From an uncultured Pseudomonadota bacterium (GTDB lineage Bacteria > Desulfobacterota_B > Binatia > UBA9968), in contig CAMLCX010000058.1 of the NCBI GenBank assembly GCA_946478635.1, positions 1-14,978 of the forward strand: a DNA stretch of 14,978 nt, written 5' to 3'. Shown in pieces: positions 1 through 7,351 of this stretch. The position numbers and the translations under genes were made by a program. Within the stretch, counting starts at the first letter, position 1. Each line of letters starts with the position of its first letter. The notes under the pieces were generated by a model that saw only the letters and a program-made list of their open reading frames with translations, searched no databases and had not been told where the DNA came from.

Positions 1-854
1 CCGCACGGTCGCATGATGAACTTGGTCGCGCCGGCAGCGATATAGGCTTTGACTCTCGCTCGCACTTCTTCCGGCGTCCCGAAGGCGGTGAATTCATCAA
101 TCGAGATATCGGTGCGCGGTCGAACTGAGCGTCCGGCAACTTCGAACGCCTTGTCAAAATTGGCCGCAAAATGAAAAGGTATCAGCACGCCGTAGTGATC
201 CTCAGGCACTTGACGCCCCGCCTCGGCGGCATAGGAGCGGATCGCTCTAATCCCCAATTCCACTTCGGTCGGTGAAACTGAGGAGACCAACCATCCGTCA
301 CCGAGCCGCCCTGTTCTTCTGAGCGCGGCTTCGCTGCGCCCGCCGACCCAAATGGGCAGACCTCTTTTCTGCCACGGCCGTGGCATGATTGTCGCCCCTT
401 CGACGGAGAAGAACTTGCCCTTGAACGTAACGTTCTCTTCCGTCCAAAGCCGGCGCATCAAAACGATCATCTCGTCAGCGCGGCCGGCGCGCTCCTTTTT
501 GCTTACGCCGACGGCTTGTAAGTCCCTGGATTCATCGCCGCCGAGTCCGATCGCCGGAAACAAGCGACCCTGTGAGAGAAAATCCAATGTGGCGAGTTCT
601 TTGGCGAGGACAATCGGATTTCGCGTCGGCAGCACCAGCGTGCTGGTGCCGAGCTTCATTTTACGCAAGCGCCCGGCGATAAACGAAAGAAACGTGATGG
701 GTTCCAGAATGAGTCCGGTCGACACCAGTCGATCACTCACCCATAAGGAATCGACGTCGAGCGCTTCGAGATGATCCACCAGATCAAGGATCGCTTCGGG
801 GCCGGAGCCTTTGATCGGCCACTGCCCGACGGCGATACCGATGCGGACTTTCAT
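1..854 (-). CDS. LLM-class flavin/F420-dependent oxidoreductase, C-terminus cut by window edge
   Basis: Reading the minus strand from ATG at 854 gives 284 open codons with no stop before base 1, so the gene is partial at its C-terminus. The N-terminus MKVRIGIAVGQWP is a TIM-barrel first strand. It is followed by DSLWVSDRL and GTSTLVLPTRNPIVLAKELATLD-type segments, then SQGRLFPAIGLG, then RADEMIVLMRRLW, then LPIWVGGRSEAALRRTGRLGDGW. This order is characteristic of luciferase-like monooxygenases (PF00296) and F420-dependent relatives, usually about 300-340 residues, so perhaps 20-50 residues are missing. Such enzymes use reduced FMN or F420 for monooxygenation or hydride transfer in the cytoplasm. 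The start lies 9 bases after the stop of the binding-protein gene, with no good Shine-Dalgarno, suggesting translational coupling. Cofactor and substrate cannot be decided from the sequence. Confidence 0.92.
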   Translation of the reverse strand, partial: MKVRIGIAVGQWPIKGSGPEAILDLVDHLEALDVDSLWVSDRLVSTGLILEPITFLSFIAGRLRKMKLGTSTLVLPTRNPIVLAKELATLDFLSQGRLFPAIGLGGDESRDLQAVGVSKKERAGRADEMIVLMRRLWTEENVTFKGKFFSVEGATIMPRPWQKRGLPIWVGGRSEAALRRTGRLGDGWLVSSVSPTEVELGIRAIRSYAAEAGRQVPEDHYGVLIPFHFAANFDKAFEVAGRSVRPRTDISIDEFTAFGTPEEVRARVKAYIAAGATKFIMRPC

Positions 855-863
855 GGAGCGGAG

Positions 864-1862
864 CTATTTTTCGTAGAGCTTTTTGATAAAGCCGCTCTTG
901 TCCAACTCTTCGACGAAGCTTGCGTCGATAAACTCTTCCGGCTTGTGCTTCCAGACTTCGGGCCAAGTCGCCGCGACATATTCGTAGCTCGTCTTCATGC
1001 CCTTGATATTGGGATACGGCGTGGCGAGGCGATGCTTGGCAAATAGCTCCCACGATTCCTGCGCCAACGAATCGTCGTTTAGTCGCAACATCTTTTTGAT
1101 TACTTTTTTCCCGAGTTCAGGCTCCTGCTTAAAGCGGGCTATGCCCTCCAAATGGGCGCGCATGTAACGCATGACCAAGTCCCGGTCTTGCTTGATCTGC
1201 GTCCGGGTCGTTGCGATTTCGCTCCAAGGGTAGTCGACTTCTTTGAAGAAATCCCACAACACATGAAATCCCGCGCGTTGCGCAAAGATAAAGTTCGGAT
1301 GCGATAACGTGGCTCCCTGAATCCGTCCCTGCTGCAAAGCGAGAAATCGATCGCTGTCCGACCCGATCTGGAGAAGCGCGAAATCCTTGTCCGGAGAAAG
1401 GCCCTTTTGCCGGGCAAGATACTTTACGAGAAAATCCGTAAGAGAGCCGAACGTCGTGACGCCGACGGTTTTTCCCTTTAGGTCTTCGCTGCGCTTGATG
1501 TCAGGCCTCACCACCAGCGATTGGATCACACCCGGCATCGTGTGCGCCAGGATCACCATGTCGGAGCCGGCAAGCACCGCCGTCATGACCGTTGGCGTAG
1601 CGATCGGCGAAATCAGCACGCTGCCGGAAATCAAAGCCTTGGAAGCGATGCCGGAACCTGCGACAGCGACGGGGTCGACGTCGAGACCATATTTCTCAAA
1701 AATTTTTGCTTCTTTGGTAAAATAAATAATGATGTTTCCCATACTGATCGCCGGAACGCCCACCTGAACTTTCTTGAGTGCGCGAGGCTGCGCGAACAGC
1801 GCCGCAGGGATGATCATCAGGCTCGCAAACAAGACCCCCGGCAACAGACGTTTTGACATCAT
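864..1862 (-). CDS. SsuA/NMT1-like ABC transporter substrate-binding protein
   Basis: The 332-residue product begins with a signal peptide: MMSKRLLPG, a hydrophobic stretch, then ALFA before Q25 as the likely signal peptidase I site. The mature part has the pattern of the SsuA/TauA/NMT1 family of periplasmic binding proteins (PF09084/PF13379): KVQVGVPAIS, EAKIFEKYGLDVDPV, LISGSVLISPIATPTVMTAVLAGSDMVILA, SEDLKGKTVGVTTFGSLTDFL and LQQGRIQGATLSHP. These proteins bind small organic anions, pyrimidines or sulfonates and deliver them to an ABC permease; neither permease nor ATPase is present here. ATG at 1862 is chosen because GGAGG (minus strand, 1871-1875) lies 8 bases before it. A longer TTG start at 1880 would put the ribosome binding site inside the gene. 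The LLM oxidoreductase gene follows 9 bases downstream, so the two probably form an operon. The ligand is unknown. Confidence 0.9.
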   Translation of the reverse strand: MMSKRLLPGVLFASLMIIPAALFAQPRALKKVQVGVPAISMGNIIIYFTKEAKIFEKYGLDVDPVAVAGSGIASKALISGSVLISPIATPTVMTAVLAGSDMVILAHTMPGVIQSLVVRPDIKRSEDLKGKTVGVTTFGSLTDFLVKYLARQKGLSPDKDFALLQIGSDSDRFLALQQGRIQGATLSHPNFIFAQRAGFHVLWDFFKEVDYPWSEIATTRTQIKQDRDLVMRYMRAHLEGIARFKQEPELGKKVIKKMLRLNDDSLAQESWELFAKHRLATPYPNIKGMKTSYEYVAATWPEVWKHKPEEFIDASFVEELDKSGFIKKLYEK

Positions 1863-1981
1863 ATCTTTGGCCTCCAGCAAAACCTGCCTATTTTTGCATT
1901 TAGTCCCGCGCCCGGCGCGTTGTCAATGCGTCTAACCCGGCGTTGACAAAGCCCCGCTCATTGAAATAAGTCAGAGACATC
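1863..1981. promoter_or_regulatory. Divergent promoter region with GC dyad
   Basis: This gap separates the minus-strand binding-protein operon from the plus-strand E1 cluster. On the plus strand, a perfect -35 TTGACA (1943-1948) is followed after 16 bases by AATAAG (1965-1970, four of six matches to TATAAT). This would start RNA only a few bases before the ATG at 1982 and give an almost leaderless message, consistent with the poor ribosome binding site there. On the minus strand, another TTGACA (plus-strand TGTCAA, 1921-1926) faces the binding-protein gene, with only weak -10 candidates (CTAAAT or TAAATG). A perfect dyad CGCGCC-C-GGCGCG (1907-1919) lies just downstream of that minus -35 box, where a bound repressor would block it. 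The promoter function is inferred from motifs. Confidence 0.5.
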
Positions 1982-3001
1982 ATGTTACCCAATCTACCAC
2001 GCGAAAATTTGCTGGATCTGTGCCGGCGAATGTTTGTCATCCGCCACTTCGAAGAGAATCTTGTGCCGCTGCACGACAAGGGCGTATTCGGCGGCCACTA
2101 CCATCTTTATGTCGGGCAAGAAGGAACCGGTGTGCCGGCGATTTCTTGTCTCCGCTCGGACGATTATCTCTTCACCACGCACAGAAATCATGGCCATCTG
2201 CTCGCCCGCGGCGCCGAGCCGAAAAAGCTCCTGGCCGAAATCCTTGGCCGTGCCGACGGCTTGAACAAGGGCAAGGGCGGTTCCTTCCACTCGGTCGCGC
2301 CGTCGCTTGGCTTTCTCCATAGCTCCGGCGTTGTCGCGGGAATCATCCCGCTCTCGACCGGCACCGCCTACGCCGCGAAGGCACAGAAAAACGGCCGGGT
2401 GACCGTGTGTTTGTTCGGCGACGGCTCCTTGGAAGAAGGCGCCGCACCGGAAGCTCTGAATCTCGCATCGCTCTACAAACTGCCGGTGCTGTTTCTTTGC
2501 GAGAACAACGGCAAGTACGGATCTGGCCGCGCCGTGGCGGCGGCGCAGTCCTCTTCGATGGCGGCCTATCCACTGACCGATTTGCCGAGAGCTTACAAGG
2601 TTCCAGCGCAGCAAATCGACGGCATGGACGCCGGTCTTGTCCATGCGACGATCGCCGAAGCGGTGGAGAAAATTCGCCGCGGCGATGGCCCGCAGTTTGT
2701 CGAAGCGCAAACCGTGCGCTATCCCGGCAGCGAGACCAACTGGCCGACGGTGCCGCGGCCGACCGACACGGCGCTCGCATGGGACGTAAGTAGCGTGCCG
2801 GAAAAGGCTCGTGAATGGTATCGCAGCTGCGATCCCTTGTTGATCTACATTCGCGAGCTGGTCGAAGGCAGACAAGCGACCCAAGATGAAATCGCCGCCA
2901 TCGAGCGTCAAGTGAAAGCTGAAATTGCCGCGGCGGTGGAGTTCGCGGTCAACAGTCCTTATCCGAAGCCGGAAACCGCTGAGCGAGATTTTTTTGCTTA
3001 A
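1982..3001 (+). CDS. Divergent thiamine diphosphate-dependent dehydrogenase E1, alpha subunit (pair 1)
   Basis: The 339-residue protein matches the E1alpha family of pyruvate/acetoin/branched-chain 2-oxoacid dehydrogenases (PF00676). It has an N-terminal MFVIRHFEEN helix, HLYVGQEGTGV (41-51), THRNHGHLLARG (66-77), KGKGGSFHS (96-104), and the cofactor motif GDGS (146-149) through ENN (174-176), which binds Mg2+-thiamine diphosphate. It departs from the norm in two places. The His of the usual GxxHExLN stretch is Pro156 (GAAPEALN). The loop that normally reads RxxGH reads RYPGS (246-250), with Ser for His. Both residues are normal in the second alpha subunit at 4202-5164. A cytoplasmic alpha2beta2 enzyme with the next gene, 41 bases on, is expected. 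Because no E2/E3 genes are nearby, it may transfer to a distant E2 or act as a stand-alone decarboxylase or carboligase. Confidence 0.9.
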   Translation: MLPNLPRENLLDLCRRMFVIRHFEENLVPLHDKGVFGGHYHLYVGQEGTGVPAISCLRSDDYLFTTHRNHGHLLARGAEPKKLLAEILGRADGLNKGKGGSFHSVAPSLGFLHSSGVVAGIIPLSTGTAYAAKAQKNGRVTVCLFGDGSLEEGAAPEALNLASLYKLPVLFLCENNGKYGSGRAVAAAQSSSMAAYPLTDLPRAYKVPAQQIDGMDAGLVHATIAEAVEKIRRGDGPQFVEAQTVRYPGSETNWPTVPRPTDTALAWDVSSVPEKAREWYRSCDPLLIYIRELVEGRQATQDEIAAIERQVKAEIAAAVEFAVNSPYPKPETAERDFFA

Positions 3002-3042
3002 ATGCAATTCTTGGAGTCTTTTTCAGCAGCCTTAGGATGATT

Positions 3043-4014
3043 ATGAGAGAAATTGCCTATTACGAAGCCAAATTCGAAGCGCTGGAAGAAATCATGGCGG
3101 CGGACGAGCGAGTGCATCTGATCAACGGCACTTTTTTGAGCTTGAGCCCGCACCGGCACGTTTTTCAAAATCTCAAAAATAAATATGGCGCGCGCATGAT
3201 CTCGCCGCCGATCTCCGAGCTCGGCTTCTGCGGCCTCGCCACCGGCGCTGCGATGGCGGGACTGCGGCCCATCGTCGATCTCAGCACCGGCAGCTTCATC
3301 TATGAAGCCTGGCCGCAGGTCGCCAACGAAGCGGCCAATGCGTACTTCATGTCGGGCGGGCAAACTCGCGTGCCGGTTGTGTTCCATCTGTTTCACGGTT
3401 TGCGCGGCGGCGGCGCGGCGCAGCACTCCGGCAGTCCGCAAGCGATGCTGTGGAATGTTCCCGGCTTGGAGATTGCCATCCCGTCTTCGCCGCGCGATGT
3501 GAAAGGCCTGCTCAAAACCGCCGTATCGACCGACAATCCGACGATTTTCGTCGATCACACCCGGCTTCTGGATATTCGCGGCGAAGTGCCTGAAAACGAC
3601 AAGCCGATTCCCTTCGGCGTGGCGGATGTCAAACGGCAAGGCAGCGACGTGACTCTGATTGCCACGTCCTACACTGTTCAAGTGGCGCTTCAGGCCGCGG
3701 CCAAGCTCGCCCTGGAAAACATCGACGTCGAAGTCATCGACCCGCGCACTCTCGTGCCGTTCGATCTCGCGACGATTATTACATCGCTCGAGAAAACCCA
3801 TCGCGTTGTTATCGCCGATGAAACCCATCAGAGCTGCGGTGTTGCGGCGGAAATCGCCGCGCGCATCGCTGAGACCGGCTTCGATAAACTAAAAACCCGC
3901 ATCCGCCGCGTCTCGACCCTGGACGTGCCCGTGTCGTATAGCCCGCCGCTGGAAGCGCACATCGGCCCTTCCGAAGCGCGCATCATGGACGCGGTGCGAG
4001 CCGCGGTAGCGTAA
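3043..4014 (+). CDS. Thiamine diphosphate-dependent dehydrogenase E1, beta subunit (pair 1)
   Basis: This 323-residue protein is a transketolase-like E1beta subunit (PF02779 pyrimidine domain, then PF02780 C-terminal domain). PPISE (55-59) carries the Glu that activates the thiamine diphosphate aminopyrimidine, and AAQHS (125-129) carries the active-site His128. Both fall at the same positions as in mature human PDH E1beta. VIDPRTLVPFD marks the C-terminal domain. The usual LGEDV...GGxFxVTxGL segment after the first helix is replaced by HLINGTFLSLSP (25-36), so the alpha-facing entrance may differ. The ATG at 3043 is preferred because AGGA (3034-3037) lies 5 bases before it; an in-frame ATG at 3037 has no spacing to that site and would add only two residues. 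The gene follows its alpha partner directly and should form the same heterotetramer. Confidence 0.9.
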   Translation: MREIAYYEAKFEALEEIMAADERVHLINGTFLSLSPHRHVFQNLKNKYGARMISPPISELGFCGLATGAAMAGLRPIVDLSTGSFIYEAWPQVANEAANAYFMSGGQTRVPVVFHLFHGLRGGGAAQHSGSPQAMLWNVPGLEIAIPSSPRDVKGLLKTAVSTDNPTIFVDHTRLLDIRGEVPENDKPIPFGVADVKRQGSDVTLIATSYTVQVALQAAAKLALENIDVEVIDPRTLVPFDLATIITSLEKTHRVVIADETHQSCGVAAEIAARIAETGFDKLKTRIRRVSTLDVPVSYSPPLEAHIGPSEARIMDAVRAAVA

Positions 4015-4201
4015 CAACTGTTTGGGAGTCCTGGGTTTCGGGTTTCGGGGGTCCTGAACCAAGTCGCCTTGAAGCATAAACAACTCACCTGCCATTTCGC
4101 GCAAAGCGAGAAATCTTTTTTCGTTTGCCCAACACCGGCATTGAAATTTTGCTCACCCGTCCCAGGTCGATTGCCGTCTCGTCATTATCTGATTTTGAGC
4201 C
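4015..4201 (+). other. Intergenic gap between E1 pairs: G-quadruplex motif and weak terminator-like hairpin
   Basis: Two structures stand out in this gap. Four G-runs at 4024-4026, 4033-4035, 4040-4042 and 4047-4051, separated by 6, 4 and 4 bases, satisfy the G3N1-7 rule for an intramolecular quadruplex on the plus (coding) strand, just after the beta-subunit stop. Further on, TTTCGC (4095-4100), a five-base loop and GCGA plus AA (4106-4112, one bulged G) form a short hairpin followed by six T (4116-4121), which resembles a weak rho-independent terminator. Together with the long gap they suggest that the two E1 pairs are not fully co-transcribed. No clear promoter for the second pair was found. 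Confidence 0.4.
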
Positions 4202-5164
4202 GTGGCTAAGACAAATTCACCGGACCCCCTCGACCTGCTCCGCCGCATGTGGCTCATCCGTGCCTTCGAGGAAAAGGCATCCGCGCTCTACGCCGAGCGG
4301 CAGATTGTCGGCCTGCTTCATCTCGGCATCGGTCAGGAAGCCGTTGCGGTCGGCGCCTGCTGTGCGCTCCGCGCCGATGACTTCGTCTACGGCGGCCATC
4401 GCTCCCATGGCCATGCCATCGCCAAAGGCGCCGACGTCAACCGGCTCATGGCGGAACTCGCCGGGCGCGCGACCGGCTACTGCGGCGGCAAAGGCGGCTC
4501 GATGCATATCGTCGCCAAAGAAACCGGCTTCATGACCGCCACTGGCGTAGTCGGCGGCACCATCCCGCTGGCGTTGGGCGCGGCCTTCGCCGCCAAAGAG
4601 AAGAAACAAAGCCAGGTTGCCATGGTTTTTTTTGGCGACGGCGCCGGTCAAGCCGGGCCGTTTCACGAATCCCTCAACATCGCGAGCCTCTGGCGGCTGC
4701 CGGTGATTTTTGTCTGCGAGAATAACGGTTATGCGGAATTCACGCCGTTATCGGCGCACACGAAGATCAAACGCTTGGCCCGGCATGCCAAAACCTACAG
4801 CATCGCGGCCAGCACGGTCGATGGCAACGATCTTTTTGCCGTGCGCGACGCGGTGGAGAAAGCCGTGAAAAAATGCCGTGACGGCAAGGGACCCGTCTTC
4901 GTCGAATGCCTGACCCACCGCATGCGCGGCCATTACGAAGGCGATCCGGCGAAATATCGGGAGTTGGCGCAGCTTTCGGAGTGGCAGAAGAAAGACCCTA
5001 TCGCCCGCGTTGTCCGCGCCTTGAAGAGCAAAAAAGCGATTACCGACAAAATGATCGAAGCAATCGAGCGCGAAGCCCGTGACCGGATCGAGAAAGCCGC
5101 CGAGTTCGCGTTGTCGTCACCGTGGCCAGCAGCTGGCGAAGCGGCCAGCCAGGTGACCGCGTGA
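4202..5164 (+). CDS. Canonical thiamine diphosphate-dependent dehydrogenase E1, alpha subunit (pair 2)
   Basis: The 320-residue product has all the standard E1alpha features (PF00676): MWLIRAFEEKASALY (16-30), HLGIGQEAVAVG (40-51), GGHRSHGHAIAKG (64-76), GGKGGSMH (95-102), GDGAGQAG (145-152) with FHESLN (154-159), and ENNGYAE (173-179). The loop RMRGHYEGDP (240-249) keeps its His244. This fits the acetoin/pyruvate dehydrogenase-type E1alpha subunits, which decarboxylate a 2-oxoacid or cleave acetoin and pass the acyl group to lipoyl-E2. The start is GTG at 4202; an in-frame TGA at 4196-4198 rules out anything longer, and the next Met (4247) would cut into the first conserved helix. The ribosome binding site is poor. 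The paired beta gene starts 33 bases downstream. The exact substrate cannot be assigned; no acoA or pdhA symbol is given. Confidence 0.92.
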   Translation: MAKTNSPDPLDLLRRMWLIRAFEEKASALYAERQIVGLLHLGIGQEAVAVGACCALRADDFVYGGHRSHGHAIAKGADVNRLMAELAGRATGYCGGKGGSMHIVAKETGFMTATGVVGGTIPLALGAAFAAKEKKQSQVAMVFFGDGAGQAGPFHESLNIASLWRLPVIFVCENNGYAEFTPLSAHTKIKRLARHAKTYSIAASTVDGNDLFAVRDAVEKAVKKCRDGKGPVFVECLTHRMRGHYEGDPAKYRELAQLSEWQKKDPIARVVRALKSKKAITDKMIEAIEREARDRIEKAAEFALSSPWPAAGEAASQVTA

Positions 5165-5197
5165 ATTGAAACTGCTCACGGTTTTAGGCTCTGCAAC

Positions 5198-6172
5198 ATG
5201 GAACAAACCTATTTGGATGCCATTCGCGCCGGTCTTCGCGAAGAGATGCGTCGCGATTCATCAGTGTACGTCTTCGGCGAGGACGTCGCCCTCGGCGGGC
5301 CTTTCGGCGTGACCAAACGGCTCGCCGAAGAGTTCGGCCAAAACCGCATGGTGAACACGCCGATCAGTGAAGGAACCGTGATGGGGCTTGCCATCGGCGC
5401 GGCCACCGCCGGCCTCAGGCCGGTGGTGGAAATCATGTTCATCGATTTCATCACGCTCGCAATGGACCAGCTCGTCAATCATGCGGCCAAATTGCACTAC
5501 ATGTCCGGCGGCCAGCTTAAAATTCCGCTGACGGTGCGCGTGCAATGCGGCATCAGCGGCGCCATGGGCGCGCATCATTCGCAAAGCCTCGAAGCGTGGC
5601 TCGCCCATGTCCCCGGGCTCAAAGTCGTCATGCCCGCCAATGCCGCCGACGCCAAAGGCTTGCTCAAGGCGGCGATCCGCGACGACAATCCCGTCGTCTT
5701 TATCGAGCATCGCGGTCTCTACTGGTCAAAGGGCGAGGTTCCCGGCGGCGAACATATCGTGCCAATCGGAGAGGCGGCGATCGCGCGCTCAGGCGATAGC
5801 GTGACGATCGTCGCCCTGGCAAACATGCTCGGTCTTGCGCTGGAGGCCGCCGAAGACCTCGCGGCCGAGGGGATTTTTGCCGAAGTGATCGACCCGCGCG
5901 CCATCTCGCCGCTCGATATCGATACCATCGCGACTTCCGTCAAGAAAACCGGCCGGCTCGTCGTCGTCCACGAAGCGGTTGAGCAAGGTGGTATAGGCGC
6001 GGAGATCGTCGCTCGGGTTCAGCAACAAGCCTTCTTTTATCTCGACAGTCCCATTGCGCGCGTTGCGGCGGCTTTTGCGCCGGTTCCCGCCGGCCGCACA
6101 CTCGAACAGCAATTTTTGCCAAGCAAAACGAGGATCATCGAAGCAGTACGCCAAGCCATCGCTTCCTGCTGA
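5198..6172 (+). CDS. Thiamine diphosphate-dependent dehydrogenase E1, beta subunit (pair 2)
   Basis: This 324-residue E1beta is close to textbook. VYVFGEDVALGGPFGVTK (23-40) is followed by TPISE (54-58), with Glu58 contacting the thiamine diphosphate aminopyrimidine. Next come GLAIGAATAGLRPVVE (63-78), the potassium-site/dimer region around FIDFITLAMDQLVNHAAK (81-98), and GAHHS (124-128) with active-site His127. The C-terminal domain carries EVIDPRAISPLDIDTI. It should combine with the preceding alpha subunit in a cytoplasmic alpha2beta2 E1. Neither an E2 lipoyl acyltransferase nor an E3 dihydrolipoamide dehydrogenase follows, as would be usual in aco, pdh or bkd operons, so partners must be elsewhere or are not used. 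A weak TTTAGG (5182-5187) precedes the ATG by 10 bases. Confidence 0.93.
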   Translation: MEQTYLDAIRAGLREEMRRDSSVYVFGEDVALGGPFGVTKRLAEEFGQNRMVNTPISEGTVMGLAIGAATAGLRPVVEIMFIDFITLAMDQLVNHAAKLHYMSGGQLKIPLTVRVQCGISGAMGAHHSQSLEAWLAHVPGLKVVMPANAADAKGLLKAAIRDDNPVVFIEHRGLYWSKGEVPGGEHIVPIGEAAIARSGDSVTIVALANMLGLALEAAEDLAAEGIFAEVIDPRAISPLDIDTIATSVKKTGRLVVVHEAVEQGGIGAEIVARVQQQAFFYLDSPIARVAAAFAPVPAGRTLEQQFLPSKTRIIEAVRQAIASC

Positions 6173-6178
6173 TCTCGA

Positions 6179-6208
6179 TTGACACCCCTCCCCTGCTTGT
6201 CTTAGATT
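6179..6208 (+). promoter_or_regulatory. Candidate sigma-70-type promoter for binding protein and amidohydrolase
   Basis: A perfect -35 box TTGACA (6179-6184) begins 7 bases after the E1beta stop. After an 18-base spacer comes TAGATT (6203-6208), four of six matches to TATAAT. Transcription would start near 6215, leaving a leader of about 43 bases that ends in the ribosome binding site GAGGAAGG (6249-6256) before the ATG at 6258. This suggests that the last two genes of the plus-strand cluster can be expressed independently of the E1 genes. It is inferred from the motif only. Confidence 0.4.
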
Positions 6209-6257
6209 TGCGGCCGTTGGAATCTTTCCTGTCGAGCGCTCGGAAATTGAGGAAGGC

Positions 6258-7337
6258 ATGAACGGCCCATCAACCGCGCGAATCCTGCTGCTGATCATTC
6301 TCTATTTGGCCTGCGCGCCGAATTTTGTCGTCGCGCAAGGCGTCGAAGATCTTCTCGACAAAATCAATCGACTTTCGCCCGGTGAGCGCCAGCAAAGACT
6401 CACCGAAGGCGCGCGCAAGGAAGGCGAGCTGGTCTGGTATTCGACCATGAATCGCGAGAACTCCCAGGAATTGATCAATCTATTCGAGAAAGATCATCCC
6501 TATTTAAAGGTGAAACTCTTGAACGGCAGCGCGGTGCAGACGATGACCCGCATTACTTCGGAGTACAGCGCGAAATCCTACCTTTTCGACATCACTCACA
6601 TTCGCGGGCTGTTCCTTGTGCCGCTGCGCAAGCGCCAGATCATCGCCGCCTACCGCTCACCCTACCGCGATGCGCTTCGTCCCGGTTACAAAGACAACGA
6701 AGGTTACTTCAATGCGATCTTCACCCAGGGCCAACTTTATCTCGCAAATAAAAATTTGCTTAAGCCGCAGGACTATCCTAAATCCATCGAAGACCTGCTC
6801 GCGCCCCGCTGGAAAGGCCGGCTCGGCATGGACGACGAATCCTACGATTGGCTCGCGGCCTTGATCGATTACTACGGCGAGGAAAAAGGCAAGCAGATCG
6901 CCGAACGACTCGGCAGGCAGCAGCTCAATCTGCGCAAAGGCAATAATCTTCTGGGGCAGCTCGTTGCCGCGGGGGAAATTCCGTTAATGGTCGACGGCTA
7001 TAATCACACCGGATATCTCTTGAAGTCGAAGGGCGCGCCCATCGAAATCATTTTCCCCGAGCCGTACGTCGTTGCGAAAACTCCGACGGGCGTTTGGATA
7101 GGCGCGCGCGCACCGCATCCGCACAGTGCAGCTCTGTTTGTCGATTTTCTACTTTCCCAGCGCGGCCAGGAAGTCATGGCCGCGCAGGGGCGCTGGGTCA
7201 GCCGCCAGGATGTAAAATACCTCGTCGACCCGGGCAACCGCCGCGTGCAAATCGTTTCGCCGCTCAAGTGGGGCGAGCGTGCCAATGAATTGGTCGAACT
7301 CTTCGACAAATTAATTTTGCGCAAAGGGAACCCCTAA
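6258..7337 (+). CDS. Fe(III)-type ABC transporter substrate-binding protein
   Basis: The 359-residue protein starts with a signal peptide: a hydrophobic core ILLLIILYLACA, then VVA before Q27 as the likely cleavage site. The mature protein resembles class II extracellular solute-binding proteins of the Fbp/PotD-like type. It has EGARKEGELVWYSTM (about 50-64), LINLFEKDHPYLKVKLLNGSA, a WKGRLGMDD hinge region, IPLMVDGYNH, and a PTGVWIGARAPHPHSAALFVDFLLSQRGQEVMAAQG-like C-terminal end. Such proteins capture iron, thiamine, polyamines or small organic acids in the periplasm. The paired tyrosines typical of iron binding cannot be confirmed by eye, so the ligand is open. No permease or ATPase is adjacent. 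The start is supported by GAGGAAGG directly upstream. The amidohydrolase gene follows after 14 bases, so the two are probably co-transcribed. Confidence 0.9.
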   Translation: MNGPSTARILLLIILYLACAPNFVVAQGVEDLLDKINRLSPGERQQRLTEGARKEGELVWYSTMNRENSQELINLFEKDHPYLKVKLLNGSAVQTMTRITSEYSAKSYLFDITHIRGLFLVPLRKRQIIAAYRSPYRDALRPGYKDNEGYFNAIFTQGQLYLANKNLLKPQDYPKSIEDLLAPRWKGRLGMDDESYDWLAALIDYYGEEKGKQIAERLGRQQLNLRKGNNLLGQLVAAGEIPLMVDGYNHTGYLLKSKGAPIEIIFPEPYVVAKTPTGVWIGARAPHPHSAALFVDFLLSQRGQEVMAAQGRWVSRQDVKYLVDPGNRRVQIVSPLKWGERANELVELFDKLILRKGNP

Positions 7338-7351
7338 GCACGGAGGCAAGA

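Noticed and set aside
1994..3007. A 337-codon open frame antisense to E1alpha-1
   Set aside because: It lies exactly opposite a well-supported gene, has an Arg/His-rich composition typical of reverse frames in GC-rich DNA, and shows no family motif.
2998..3828. A 276-codon open frame antisense to E1beta-1
   Set aside because: The opposite strand carries all E1beta catalytic motifs; this frame has no recognisable domain or ribosome binding site.
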